Positions 48,001-60,306 are shown, counted from the first letter of the stretch. The stretch: DNA of 64,000 bases from Nymphaea colorata (GCF_008831285.2 NC_045149.1:15278578-15342577); one strand, 5' to 3'. Notes: generated from the sequence alone by a model not told the origin. Made by a program: numbers and translations.

Positions 48001-48058
48001 CACCGCTGGAAAGATAATGGCAGGTTATCTCAGTGTTAACAAAGACAGGTTCTGGTAA
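40742..48058 (+). CDS. GT23-like (FUT8/NodZ-type) putative fucosyltransferase, 8 exons
   Basis: Exons are 40742-40988, 41361-41704, 42141-42390, 43235-43400, 43500-43602, 44658-44786, 46867-47082 and 47780-48058. All junctions are GT-AG and in phase; 1734 nt, 577 residues. Type II topology: a short basic cytosolic tail, one membrane span (about 33-52), then a lumenal domain, as expected for a Golgi glycosyltransferase. The catalytic-fold signatures are G-F-G-L-G-A-Q-I in the middle, V-H-V-R-M-G-D-K at 442-449, and near the end A-L-V-N-F-L-M-A-A-D-A-D-F-F-I-G-A-L-G-S-T. The order matches the alpha-1,6-fucosyltransferase/NodZ fold (CAZy GT23), which uses GDP-fucose. In FUT8 the motif is H-V-R-R-x-D-K; here the second Arg is Met. 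N-x-S/T sites occur near 79, 230 and 505. Substrate and acceptor are unknown. The start ATG gives the only plausible membrane anchor; the frame is open upstream but has no earlier ATG nearby. Confidence 0.85.
41976..42042. repeat. (TA)n microsatellite in GT23-like intron 2
   Basis: About 33 uninterrupted TA units lie in the intron between 41705 and 42140. It is likely to be length-variable and prone to hairpins. Confidence 0.95.
44787..46866 (+). other. Long (2.08 kb) intron 6 of the GT23-like gene
   Basis: AT-rich with a (CA)n tract at about 45649-45667. No recognisable coding sequence on either strand. The open frames at 45881-46177 and 46614-46892 do not match the gene's frame or any family I know. 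Confidence 0.6.
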
Positions 48059-49183
48059 TTTTCTTTTGTGATGTCTTGTAAGTGCAAATGGAAGTTTGTG
48101 CCTTTTTTTTTCAAGTGGATCCATCTCTCTGTGGTCACAAATTTTGGGGTGTACAGTCTCAGGCATACAAGGCTTTCCACGTAAGTTGAAAATTATTCAA
48201 TGCACCTTTGTAGAAGTTGAGTATTATTCAATGCTGTAGATATTTGAAGGACAAAATTATGCAAATTGCAAAGGTAGAAAAATGGTATCTTCGCATTTGA
48301 ACAAACAAATGTCCTGCACCATCCGTGAAAAATGAAGCTATGGCACTCTGTGAGCCAGCATTATCCATTGGGACTTTGTTTCTGTTTTTGGCAACATTAA
48401 CACGCTGTACTGTCCCATGAATCTCCTCCAAAAAATGGGGCAGTTTCATGGAACATTATAACTAGTGTTCTTTGAGTTTTCCATATTTTTTGGGGCAGCT
48501 TCATGGTACGGTAACAGTTTGTTATTATTTCCAAACGGCCCCTTAAATAAACTTAGATGTTTATCCTTCTAAATTTCTTCCATTACATTTTTTCCACAGA
48601 TTTGTTGCAGGTTTATCTTAATTTTGTGTTTACATAAAGACTATTCAAGTCCATAGATAACCCAGTCCCAATGGTGTTGGTGCCTTGCACCTAATTTTGA
48701 GGGCTGGACCAGCTAGGTTTAGGTTATTGCCATTCTTTTCGCTTTTGCAGGAATGTAAGGTGACTCACCCAATTCTTTTTGGATAGTGGGCTTCATTTAG
48801 AGCAATGACTTAGTTGGGGTGAAGATCAGGCTGAAGCATGTATGATGTCACTTAAGAAGCCGCAAGGATGACTAACTTCATGGTGATCACTAATGTTATT
48901 AGCATATGACGATTTTATTTTCACGTTTTACAAACGCAGATAATTTATTGTGAACAGTTCAGATCATTTTCAGAACATCCGTTGCTTAAAAAATATCACA
49001 TTTTGCACCATTGCTCTACCGTTCAAATTCTCTTTTATAATATTAGTTGTCCTTTAGAGAAACTAATTATTCCACCAGCAGAGTATGACGTTTCTTTCCA
49101 GTTTCTTTCTGGGGATGAGATTATTGTCTTTAATGAAATTGGGGTGCTTTACATGCTTATGAAGAGGCAAGATCAGCACTCGA

Positions 49184-49378
49184 TTGCATGAACAACAGAT
49201 TCTGCAGGAGAATGAACTTGTGGGTCTGAAATTCTTGAATAGGTTTTGTCGCTTAGATGATCATGGCGATCGCTGCGGACCACCTGATTCAAGGGCCCAT
49301 GAGACATATACACAGTTCGTCAAGTGTGCTGAACGAAAAGGACTATCAGAGTGGCTTATTTCCCAATTACCACCATGA
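49184..49378 (+). CDS. Small ORF of unknown status, possible terminal exon
   Basis: A 64-residue frame ends M-x-x, ... R-C-G-P-P-D-S-R-A-H-E and W-L-I-S-Q-L-P-P. TTCTGCAG ending near 49208 is a good acceptor, so it might be a terminal exon (about 49209-49378) of a longer transcript. The composition looks more protein-like than nearby frames, but I recognise no family and found no clear upstream exon. It may be an alternative 3' exon of the GT23-like gene, a relic, or chance. Confidence 0.2.
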   Translation: MHEQQILQENELVGLKFLNRFCRLDDHGDRCGPPDSRAHETYTQFVKCAERKGLSEWLISQLPP

Positions 49379-50737
49379 CTGTGAGTGGTCGTGCTTCTCT
49401 TCTTTGTAGGTGAAGAGCAATGTCCATGTCAAACAATTATCATGTCAATGGCATGCAGGCTGTTCCCCACTTGGGAAAGTTGGTGTTGTGTGTGTGTGAT
49501 GGGCTCCTACTATAATGGAATGCTGTCATAAGCAAAGGCACTGCTCTCTGGTCGTACACCCGGCCCAACATTCTTGGCATTTAGTCTGTTTCTGTCCCAA
49601 GATTGCTTATTGCTCCACTTTTCAACTGTTGTGACATCTCTCTCTCTCTCTTTCTTCCCCCATAATTTTCTTGCCTTTTGCCAGAGCAGGGATACCATGT
49701 AAGAGAACTTTTAATTTGTGATAAATTAATTTCTCGGCCCTGCTTTCCATATCTGTTAAATAAAATAATTCTTCTGCTATTAGACAATTATTGAGTGATA
49801 AGACTCCTTTTCCTTTTGTTCATAATGGCGAACCTGTCCAAAAATGTAGCGGCAATCTTTAGCCAGCGAGTAGCAAGTTTAGGAGTGCGACTCTCTCTCT
49901 CTCTCTCTACTAGGTGAGGGAGAAGCATAGGCATGGAACTGCTGCGTAATGGAGACTCCACCACAGGAGGGGGTGAATTATTGAACTGCTTTTGATGGTG
50001 CTAACCATTCACATGGTACCAACGTAACGCTTGACAAATTTGTTCGGTGTAGAGAGAATCAGATAAGGGGCATTGGCTACGCTTTACTTGATCAAATGCT
50101 GAATATTAGATTTAGCAGCTGCATGCACCAGAGCACGTGATTCTTGGTATGACTCCAGTAGCCTTGTCCATCTTATGTGCTGCTCCAGACGGGAGATGAA
50201 CAGATTATCCACACTCGGAACAGAGATCAGTCAGTCTGTGTTACAACGACTAATTAATTAAACCGACGAGATTGGTTCCAATATCCTGCAAGTTCAGTAG
50301 TGTTCGTTGGAGAAAAGAATGCGAGAACACGATCGTGTTTTATATATACATATTTTAAGAGTTCAACAGCGAACAATGATGAAGCTCATTAAAATAATGC
50401 TGTCTGTGTCAGCATTTGCATCTGCCTGTCCGGGCATCATGTCCATAACATCGTGGCACAGGTTAATTTTAATTTGGCTTTGATGTTAAGAAAATCAAAC
50501 GAGAAAAAAGAGGAAAGAGAAAGAACGAGATGGTGATGTTAAAGAGGCCATCGGAAAAGGACCGGAGCGGCTGCAGAGTCATCTGTCATGCGTTCCCGAC
50601 GATTTTGGTCACGAACAAATGGTTCGAACTTCAATAATTGATTGACTTGTGAGCGGTTCATTCAGTATTTAAAGCTGAAAAGCGGCGCGAATTCGGAACT
50701 TGTGGTGCGAGTTCCTTGCTACACATCCTGCCTCTGA

Positions 50738-50891
50738 TTGAGGCCCAAAATCGGCGCCTGTGGATCTTCACAAGGCAATTCAAACATTTAGAGACCAAGA
50801 TCAGTGGCTGCTGCACTAAATCAAAAGCCAATTAAAACATTTATAGGTTGCGAATCTAATTGAGGCCCTAATTGGTGCCTGTGGATCTAAG
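50738..50891. repeat. Imperfect direct duplication, 121 bp offset
   Basis: GATTGAGGCCCAAAATCGG near 50738 and AATTGAGGCCCTAATTGG near 50859 are each followed by CGCCTGTGGATCT or TGCCTGTGGATCT. AATTcAAACATTTA and AATTaAAACATTTA lie between them. Confidence 0.7.
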
Positions 50892-53699
50892 TATGCAGGG
50901 CTTCAATCAATCCTGCTCGCCATCTTGTGAATGTCAGCGACATTTTTTGCATGACAAGCTTAATGCGCAATTGGTCAACACTTTGTGACTAGTAGAAACT
51001 ATCAATCAGATTTGAGGCTGGTGGACCAGTTAATAAAGCGGAATTCTTAGCTTAAGCACTCTCTCACACGCATACACACGCGCACGAACCCAAACAAACA
51101 GGGACAACGATAAACAATCTTAATCTGCAGAAATAATATGTGCAAACATGCACGCTTTTCATGACCGGCGGAAAAAATGATCCATCTGACCTACATGCAT
51201 ATAAATAAGAACTATTTGGCAAGTCTTGGTTATATAACAAAAGGCATGTTCAAGTTGGGATTTCTTTCATTTAATCCCCGGTTTTCACTGTAATTTATAT
51301 GGTTAAATGCGAAAAAAATCCAAACTTAAGCGTATTTTATTATTTTGTAAAAATTTTTCATACAGAAAAAGTGCACTTTTACATATAAGCGGAGTGGGCA
51401 TGCCTGATAAGTTGATTATTGGTTGATGATATTGTTTATTGCAGCACGAAGGTGCGCTCCTTAATCACCTCACACCTCAATTTGTGGGGACGAACAACGA
51501 AACACATGGAGCAATGTGATTGCAAGGCTTCTGATACATGCCTGTCCTACCAGCTTCACAGTTCACAGCACGCCTGATCATCTTCATAGTCTCACCCAAA
51601 AAAAGGGGGAGGAAAAGGAAAATGGAGAAGCTGGTGGCTGCTATTGATCCCTAGGATTAGCTTTAAATGGTGGGCAGCGGAATGATGGTCATGGAGATCT
51701 TTTTCAGCTTTAGGCAATGGCAGTACAAGGCAGTGTTTCATTATGATTTGATCCTTCCTTTTGACTAATTGTAGTAAAGTTCGATGACGTCCGTCGTCTG
51801 CACTCTTTGTTCTGCAAAAAAGGAAGAACCATGGAGTTGCTGGTCCAAACAGAGACGGATGAAGCTAGGTTCTCGCCATCGTTGATTGGTTCCAGTTAGC
51901 TTTCTGTGCGTTAAACCTATGAGATGAAGAGGGCGTTAATTGCCCATCTAATTCCCTAACGTAGTTGCAGAGAACAGAATGAATTAATACGCGAAGAATC
52001 CATAGATGGGTTTCAGTATCATGACATCTGACCAAGTTGGAGAAGTTTGCAGGCAACTTCCTACTATAATGCTTGATCAATCAGCAGTTGTGGGCAGGAT
52101 CTGGCCGATCGATGTGATGCACTTTCATGTATTCTCTTAATTTATATTCAAAAGCAAAATTTCGGTAGAGAATTTAACATTGATTGCGAGTCTCATTTGA
52201 CTTCCTTTACCACTGCTGATTGAATGGATTCAGATTCAGATGGGCATCGGATTCGACCACTCTTGTTGGTAGGATCATTGTGATCTGACGAGGAGCACGG
52301 ATGCGCACCTTGGATGCTCCAGAAGAGCACCATGTTTGGCCTCCAGCACGTTTCACTTAATTAGGAATCTAAATTTGCATTCCTGCTCTTAAGATATCTA
52401 AATCTGAAAACTAAGATGCCGAGTATCTGTATTCCTGCCTAGCTTGTAACAAGATCTCTCTCTCTTTTTCTCTCATATTTTTAATGGACTGCTGTTATGC
52501 GTTCCTTACAGTTCACAGAAATGGAATCCTTGCTTGTATTTTAACAACCAAAAGCCAAATTCCAAAATCATGACTTCAAGTTCGGCACAAACCAGTTAGG
52601 ATCGTCAATTCTGACTCAGAGTGAACTAATTCCTTATCTGAACTTATTGGCAGAAACCGGAACCTGACTCAGAAATGAACTAATTCCTTATCCGAAAGCA
52701 TTGTTGTTGGCAATCAACAAAAAGTGTTTGAGATGAGCCGTCGGCCAAAATGCTGCTGCGTCTTTCTCAGCTCCTCAAGTTCATTGATATTTTTTTTTTC
52801 TGGGATCATAAGCAATTTTTTACAGCTTTAAATTTCTTTGGTCCTTTATCATCTGCCTCCAAACTTAAACGGCTGATGACGTTCTTTCCGCGGCAGTAAA
52901 GATTCGTTTTCTTTGTAGTGCACATATGGAAAATTATTTGAATCTGGAGCTTAATATAACAAATATGCACATATAGATCATAATTTAAAACTGGAAGCGG
53001 CATCAATCTCATGTCCACGTTCCGTCGAAGGATTGAACAAGCGTGTTATCTTTCCACTGGCCAATAAGGCATTGGTGATTGCACATCAAATAAAGTAATT
53101 AAAGCATGCTTTATGTAAGAAAAGAAAAGAAGAAAGGGCATCCGATTCTAATGGTGTTTGAATCTTTTGGTCGTTTATTAGAAGGGCTTCCTTCGCTCTA
53201 GCTTGTCAGGAAAGGCAAAAAAAGGTAGCATCGATCCTCAACATTTCAATGGCTATGCATCGATCGATGAGGAACAAAAAACAAAAAGACTGAACCACTA
53301 GGCAATCAGAAGTGGTCAATTACTTTATAGTTTCTGAAAGGTTTTCTTTCATTATTATTATTATTTTTCAATTAACACTTGGTGTTCGCATATCTCCAAT
53401 TTGTCTAAACATGAAGTGTGTTACGTTTTCTACCTTTATCATCATCCTGATACATACCAAAAAGCTTGAATGTTTCTCCCATCATTAAAATAAACATCGA
53501 AAAGTTTTTCAACTCCATGGAGCTTGTAGAACTCGATCACAAGTCTGGCCTAAAGTATTTGCATACCATAACTCTTGGGCCGCGCACTCATGCTTCGACT
53601 TTAATGGGCAGTCATCACTTCTTGCCGTAAGCTCAATCGACACATACATACTGTGCTTGCTTTATCTGCTCGTACATACAAAAGAAGTTTAAATTTGTA

Positions 53700-53751
53700 G
53701 CCAAATGGTTTATAATCAGTTCTCGTATTTACTCATTATAAACCATTTGGC
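53700..53751. repeat. Perfect 17-bp inverted repeat with an 18-nt loop
   Basis: GCCAAATGGTTTATAAT (53700-53716) is the exact reverse complement of ATTATAAACCATTTGGC (53735-53751). The stem is strong for its length but does not extend further, so it is shorter than a normal plant miRNA precursor. Confidence 0.9.
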
Positions 53752-53824
53752 CAATTATTTTTGAAAACTATGTAAACTGATTATGAGTTGCTCTCCACTG
53801 TAACACACACACATACACACTAAC

Positions 53825-53930
53825 AGTGATGCAGCCACATGGGGTCTGGTGAGGGCAGTTGCCCACACACATACACACGAGCAATGGCAAAGCTAGATGG
53901 GGGATGGTGTCGGCAGTTATCAGTACCAGC
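53825..53930 (+). mobile_element. Degenerate hAT-MITE end fragments, duplicated
   Basis: CAGTGATGCAGCCACATGGG followed by GGCAGTTGCCCACAC resembles the family with CAGTGGCGGA ends seen at 56729. A second weaker version follows at about 53882-53930 (GCAATGGCAAAGCTAGATGG then GGCAGTTATC). Both are flanked by ACACACATACACAC. No complete element or target duplication is visible. Confidence 0.4.
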
Positions 53931-54065
53931 TTCATGAAAAAGGTTTATATTTATATTTGACTTATTATATATATAAGTCTAGGTTTGATCCTGGCTTGCT
54001 TGAGAGCACTCTTCAATGTTCCGAAATCAAAAATCTGTGCAGAAGCATGCAAGATCTCTTCTGTA

Positions 54066-54475
54066 GAGGTAGGGGTGAACATGAGACTCGGCTCAAGCTC
54101 GACTCAGTAGTTACATGTTGAGTTTGAGCTCGACTCGATTAAGGCTCGACAAACTTGTTTGAATCGAATTGATATTCATTGTTACATGTTGAGTTCGAGC
54201 TCGACTCAATTAAGGCTCGACAAACTCATTTGAATAGAATTGATATTTATCGTTGAGTGTTGAGCTTGAGTTCGACTCGATTAAGGCTCGACAAACTCGA
54301 TTAAGGCTCGAGCACGACTTGGCAGTTACGTGTTGAGCTCGAACTCAACTCGATTATTTGAAAAAGTTGACTCATGAACTCGAGCTCGACTCGTTAAGCA
54401 ACAAGACCCGAGCTTTAACAAGTTGAACTTGAACTCGAGTAGCTTGACTTGTTGTTCACCCTTATCTCGAGGTAG
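54066..54475. mobile_element. MITE-like element with internal 71-bp tandem repeats
   Basis: GGGTGAAC at 54073-54080 and its inverse GTTCACCC at 54454-54461 form short terminal inverted repeats (TAGGGGTGAACA against TAAGGGTGAACA). A 7-bp GAGGTAG flanks both sides (54066-54072 and 54469-54475), although on the right a 7-bp TTATCTC lies between the inverted repeat and the duplicate. Inside are repeats rich in GAGCTCGACTC and TTAAGGCTCGACAAACTC. It carries no coding sequence. Superfamily is uncertain. Confidence 0.55.
54110..54320. repeat. 71-bp tandem repeat, about 3 copies
   Basis: Copies start at 54110, 54181 (both GTTACATGTTGAG) and 54252 (GTTGAGTGTTGAG). Each contains CGACTCxATTAAGGCTCGAC, and the first two continue into GAATTGATATT. 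The array sits inside the inverted-repeat element at 54066-54475. Confidence 0.92.
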
Positions 54476-56720
54476 ATGATAGGTTCCACGTGATGTATGT
54501 CCATCAATACTATCGTGCTTCCAAAATTTTTGGCTCCTCCGGTGCACACGAGCTTTCTCATGTACATAAACTGTGTAAACTGATTGTGACTAGCATTCTT
54601 ATGCACACAAACACATGCATGCATGCATGCACGCCAGGGCAGGACAATGCATCATATCGTTCATGAACCTCAAGTGCCACCACACACTCGAAAAAGGCGG
54701 TTCACGCTTCATGATGGCTGAGGCAATCTGATAAAGCCCAAAGGCAGAAGCTCGTCAGCTTATTGGGTGGATTCACTCAGCAAGGTTGACCCTATGCATT
54801 CCCATATGAGCATAATCCCTCTACGACTCTATTCTATTGCATGCACTTTCATTCTCTTGAAAAAGGCAACAGCAGGGAAGGAAAAAGGATCCACCAACCT
54901 TATCTACACATTGTCAAAATGCGCTTTTCTGCAACAAAGATGTTGTTTGTTTCCCTTTTCCTTCTTCTAAAGAAGGAATTGGAATTATGAAGCCTTTGGA
55001 ACTTGGCTCGCCACTGTTTGCCTGGATAGCATTATATTATAGGCCACTGGGTGAGGAAAGAGCGGTTGATAAAAGGGGAAGGCAGCTAGTGGCAGTGGCA
55101 ACCTCCTCTTATAGTCGCTTTGCCAATGTTTGTAGAGAATTTCACAAAAGAATGCTTAGCTTTTGGAGGAACAATGGAAACGCATTTCATTCGTCTTTGA
55201 ATTTAATCTACAGAGGGAAGGGCTGTGCTTGAATTAAGTTCTGAATTGCCACCCACGTTTTTTGCTATTTTGCTAAAAGTTAGGTATCTTTTTGTAAAAT
55301 ATTCAAATCTTTATTGGAGAAAAAAAAAAAAAAAGCTTCTATGGCACATTTTCTGGCCTTTCGGACAGAGGGAAGCAACATTTCTGTCAAGGCACTTGCT
55401 TTCTTTCTTAAACGTGTTTTAATTTTCTAAATTATTTTCGTTATTGGTAATATACATTTGCGTATTAACACCCGTCATATATGTTGACGTCTATACATAA
55501 TAAAGTTATTTGGTATCCTAGCTATGCGCGTCTTCACCAATTTTTTAAAAATGAAAAATTAAAAACAAAGTTGGCTGTTTCAGCTGATTATACGAAGCAA
55601 CAAAATATATTTATGTACATTTTTTAAAAACTAAAAAGTGTACAAGAATATTTAAAAAAATAATAAAAAAACTTTAAAAAGATAAAAAAAATAATATAAA
55701 ACATGCCACACACGTATCATGCGATGGAAGAAAATTAATCGATTTGCTGCCATTTGATTCTAATTATTAACGAGTCAATGCATGCCAGTCTCTACAAAAT
55801 ACACGTACAGTACGTGCTTGTCATGTCATTGGTAATACAAGTAAATGATATATGGTGTTTTGTTTTGATCCCACACATATATATTTATATTTAATTCAAA
55901 AGAATAATTTGTTCATATAAATTTTTAGGACTTGATTTTCTTTTTTTTCTTCATTTATAATTATATATATATATTTGGGGCGAAGCTTATACAAAGGGTT
56001 GAAGTTCACGGGAATCAAGAGAGCACAAAGAGGAGAAAAAAAATAGAGAAAGTAAAAGACATAGGGAACTCTACAAAAACAGAGACAGCTAGCTTTTTGG
56101 ATAGACGACAGAAACGTGTTCAAGTTTGTATTCCTTCCACTCAACCGCGTAAATTTTCTATATAAAAGAACGCAACGGGATTTCATTGGATGAAAAAAAT
56201 GCAAACCGCAAGCATCTTTTGTGTTTTACTACCAAAATTCGTGCGTCTTTACGTAACATTTTCAGAAAAAAGATGATATGCAGGGAGCTGTTTGTGGAGA
56301 TCCATCAAACAAAAGTTTGTCATTTTCAATCCCGTCCATGTTTGGAGAGTTTATTATTCATCTGCATCCTTCGGTATTCGATATAAGTAACTCTTGAAAT
56401 TTTCCTTTCTGATTACTACAGCCATCCACTAAATATCTAGTGGGAGAAATGAGAATTAGTGCTTAATCTTTCATGATCAAACTTGAAACTTCTAGCAATA
56501 TTCCTGGATCTTGTTAGCTCGGTGTGGGGAAATTGGGTCGGAACTTATGTCCGGATCGGGGTCTTTATTTGCAGATATGTCGGAACCACTATTATTGAGG
56601 TTTGGATATCCATATCTAACTATGTTGGATCTCAAGAACAGGAATTTCCATTGACAACCATCAATGGAAATGGGAAGAGTGGTTTAGTTAATTTTACGCG
56701 ACAGGTGGAAGGCTTCATTA

Positions 56721-56907
56721 ATCACCACCACTAGCGGAGACAAAAATTTTAGCTAGCTGGTAGTGACACTAATTCAATAAAGGGACACCTATATATATAA
56801 ATGACCAAATATATAAAATTATTAACATAAAAATAAGTAAAGTTTGTAAAGCTGGTGTTGGCAATTGCCTACACTAGTCACTATGTGGTTCCGCCACTGA
56901 TCACCAC
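56721..56907. mobile_element. hAT-type MITE, 171 bp, with 8-bp target duplication
   Basis: ATCACCAC occurs at 56721-56728 and 56900-56907, exactly flanking 56729-56899. The element begins CACTAGCGGA and ends TCCGCCACTG, whose reverse complement is CAGTGGCGGA (8 of 10 matching). An 8-bp duplication and CA-starting ends are hallmarks of hAT elements. With 171 bp and no reading frame it is non-autonomous. Confidence 0.8.
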
Positions 56908-57360
56908 TTGTCAAATGATCTCGGCCCTTGAGGCCGCGGCAACGTCTTGCTATGTAAGGGATGCCCCCCATTAGTATCTTTCAGTTACCTGTCTATTTTC
57001 ATCTAGTGTCTAAATTTGAGGGAAAGCCCAAAGAAACAAGTTTTGGTGTTTCCATGCGTTATGAAATTATGCTTTGCATTGCATTTAGCGCCTGTCCTGT
57101 TTGGCACCCGTCGGTCTTACTAAGTACAGTGATTGCTTCTGCTTGATTTGCTGCTTAATGTACAGAAATGGCATACCTTGTACTAGACCCTTTTCGAACA
57201 TTACATTTATAAGCAGCACCAGTAGGCACAATGATATAGCTAGGCTAGCTAGCTAGGGCTGGTGGTTGGTTCACTAATGGCTTGTGAGCTCAACAAATTA
57301 AGCCTAAAATATAGCTCACCTTCACTAGCCAATTTTTACCAATGGCTCACGCTTTAGATA

Positions 57361-57497
57361 GTTTATTCCTTGAAAAATGTCTGTGAGTTTGTAAATATAA
57401 CCATGAGTTTAATCCTTGAAAAATGTTTGTAAGTTTGTTAATATAACCATGAGTTTATTCCTTGAAAAATGTTTGTAAATTTGTTAATATAACCATA
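57361..57497. repeat. 46-bp tandem repeat, 3 copies
   Basis: TCCTTGAAAAATGT starts at 57367, 57413 and 57459. Each copy continues GTxAxTTTGTxAATATAACCAT. The spacing is exactly 46 bp and divergence is low, suggesting a recent expansion. Confidence 0.92.
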
Positions 57498-60183
57498 GCT
57501 GCACAATCATGGAGAGAGTGAGAGAGAGTTGAAACTGGAGAATTACCCTTGAGATGGATAATGACACACTTTACTCAAATCATTCTTCATCATCGAACAA
57601 TGAAAATCCTACACCTGCCCTTTCGTATGAATCGTTTATATCTTATTAGAATCCAACTTTGATGACGACCAAGATTTTTACCTCTAGATCGTCCAATTTT
57701 CGTTAATCAAATTAGGAAATTAAGGATTCAAATCGACTTATTAGTATTTTAATGAGTGAGAAGGAAGAACAGTTCTGATGCCACTAGCTTTGGATTAAGC
57801 AAATTCAATTTGTACTTCGACGATAAGATGCTGTTTAATTAGGTTCGTTAGCTTTACATAAGATCATCTTTCTGAATCCCTCCATGCAGCGGTTTTCGGG
57901 TGATCTTTTAGATAAGTATACAGCGGAAAACAATTTAAGTACGCTAGGAAAGGAACCCATGGAGATGAAAGTTAATCTCATTTGAATTAGTGGAAGAAGC
58001 ATTACCCTTTAAATAAATACTTTCTCATGGGTGACTAGGAAGGCACATAATTCTTTAATGCAATAATAGTTTGGTTTAGAAAAGTGGACATTCACAACCA
58101 AGCAACGGATTGAAAATCTTATCTTAGCAATATAATTAGAGGTAAACCAATGACTTCCTCCTTTTGTGGCCAAAAGATTTATTGACATTTCTTTTATATG
58201 ATAAAAAAAAAAAAAATTTGCCCGTAAAGGGGGTCCCAAATCCTATTCCAACATCACCATAAAAAGTGTTGCTGATTTCCTAATCTTATTTATTATATAT
58301 ACAAATTACCCAAGTTAGAGATCATGTCCAAGTGGGGCTAGCACCCAGAAGTTCTTTTGTTGCCAATCAAATATTCTCAAGGGAAGATTATATTGGCCGG
58401 AACAGAGTCCATGACTGGCAAGTTCTGCAAGTTCTGATGCCCTGTATATAGCAACCAGCAACAGTTAAGAAGGCTCCACCAAACCCGATTGCAATTGGTC
58501 AGATGTTTAGAGAAAACGAGATCCAGTTCCAACTCCAGATTTGATCAGCCATGATCTGATTATCTGGATCTGCAGTAACAGCGCACAGTATGAGATCCAT
58601 CCTGAGATTTGAATTGTAGAGGAGGAGATCATGGATGGAATCCTTTACTACAGGGGGTCGGGTATGGTGTTAATTTATAGGTATCCGATCCATTTGCGAC
58701 CCCAGTTTACGTGACTTATATATATATTATATATATGTACCATTGCTTCCTTTTAGAAGCAGGATGCTGTAAATAAATACCTCATATGTGAAGTTTTAGC
58801 CAACTTGGACCAATTTATCACGTTTCTAATCTTCAATGGTGCGGAAAAAATGTTGGAATCGGGCGATTGCTTGTCTCCAATATCTTCAAGGCCACACGAA
58901 ATTTCTTCATACATTCTACCAAGTTTGCTACTATTCGTATTAAAAAAGTTGAGGTATTAGGCTACCACTTGTTCTTTCTGGTTAAAAGGCACTCTGGTCA
59001 GCGATGTTGGTAGAAAGTTATGAAGAAAGGACTCCAAGAAGGAAGGGAAAACCAACGACTGGCAGGATGAGTGCCTAACCCCTAACGGTTAAGGAGAGAG
59101 AAAGAAGCGTATTCTCTTTTCTTTAGCATTGTGGGGAAGGAAACTACCCACTGGAATGGAAGTGCCGGAATTCGTAGCCCGAGAGGTGCGTTTCCCCCTT
59201 CGTTCTAGTTTAATATTCTCTTTCACCACCATCAGAATATTGTGCGCTCCAAATGTTAACCTTTTTTCAATGTATATGTGTGTGAAAAAAGAGATCACAT
59301 GCTAAAGAAAATAATTACATATTATGGCATAGATGTTTAGCGTCATGAAAAGAGCTAAAGTCGAGAAAAAGTGTTGATGAAAAGAAGAAATTCATAAAGG
59401 AAGATTTAAGATCATTACGGAGTTGGAAGCTCAAAATAACAAGTTATGTGAATGATTGTAAAGGTGATTGAGGCCGTTCGTGGTTTCAGATGAGAAAAAA
59501 AAGGACGGAGAGAAATAAGGCTCGTAAAGCCGATCTACCTGAGCAATGTGATAAGGCGTGACGATGATTGGCAGGATTTTTTTTTCCTTCACAATTTGTG
59601 TAAAGTGCACTTGATAGTGGCCATCTCAACAAAGCACTTTCTTCTCAACTGGAAAAGAGAGAGAAACAGGGAGGGGGAGAAAAAAAAAAAAAAAAAAAAA
59701 AGGAAAAGAAAGTTTAAAAGAACAAACACGATGTGGAACCAAGTATGGACAGACCTTAGTAATCCTACAATCGCATTCAATTCGACATATCGTTCAAAGT
59801 TTCTCACTCCGCACGATATTCTTCAACAAAAGCAACAATGAATTGCAACATGCAACGTAGCAATAAAAATATAAATATGCAAATCAAAATAGATAAAATG
59901 TTTCAAAGTAATAAATAATTATGTGGTCATTTCGATTTGAAGCGATAGACTCTGCCTCATTTTTCCGGTAGTGTGATTTAAGGTTTGAACTCTTGACCAG
60001 CTCTCCTTGGTTGGGTTCGAGCCACGTATTAAAAGCAGCTGATGTAGGGGGCTGGGACAAACGGGGAACGTGGGGGCCTAACTGGGATGGACGCTCTCCC
60101 AAAACCACGCCATGGGAAGGGTGCCGTGTGTCTCAGTAGAAGGAAATCGACGGACGGCTAAGATTTGTTCAGATTCCATGTTT

Positions 60184-60228
60184 TATATAATCTGGCGGAC
60201 GATGACTGCATCAGCTTTGCCTATAAAG
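60184..60228 (+). promoter_or_regulatory. Candidate TATA boxes of the PHO1-like gene
   Basis: TATATAA (60184-60190) and CTATAAAG (60221-60228) lie 117 and 79 bp upstream of the chosen start codon. Either would give a short leader of about 55-90 nt. I saw no P1BS phosphate-starvation site (GNATATNC) in the few hundred bases upstream. Confidence 0.45.
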
Positions 60229-60306
60229 CTGACGCTCTCCTCCAAACCCACCCTTGTCACCACCATCACAAGCTTCCTCCTCCTCTCTCCCTCTTTTCGG
60301 AGGAAA

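Larger units (their letters stand above)
48059..53690. other. Gene-poor interval downstream of the GT23-like gene, first part
   Basis: It begins with the GT23-like 3' UTR. An isolated protein-like frame (49184-49378) is listed separately. (TC)n tracts occur near 49637-49652 and 49890-49909. No other gene, RNA or domain was recognised. Confidence 0.55.
54476..60306. other. Gene-poor interval upstream of the PHO1-like gene
   Basis: AT-rich; no supported gene. Besides the elements listed separately it holds GCAT tandem units near 54617-54630, A homopolymers near 55319-55334 and 59681-59702, and (TA)n near 58719-58738. The last few hundred bases are the PHO1-like promoter. Confidence 0.55.

Noticed and set aside
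54617-54634. (GCAT)n as a possible regulatory RY-motif cluster
   Set aside because: CATGCATG units here are a simple tandem repeat far from any gene.
60112-60306. 65-residue N-terminal extension of the PHO1-like protein
   Set aside because: Family proteins start at M-V-K-F-S; the upstream part contains TATA-like boxes and looks like promoter and leader.
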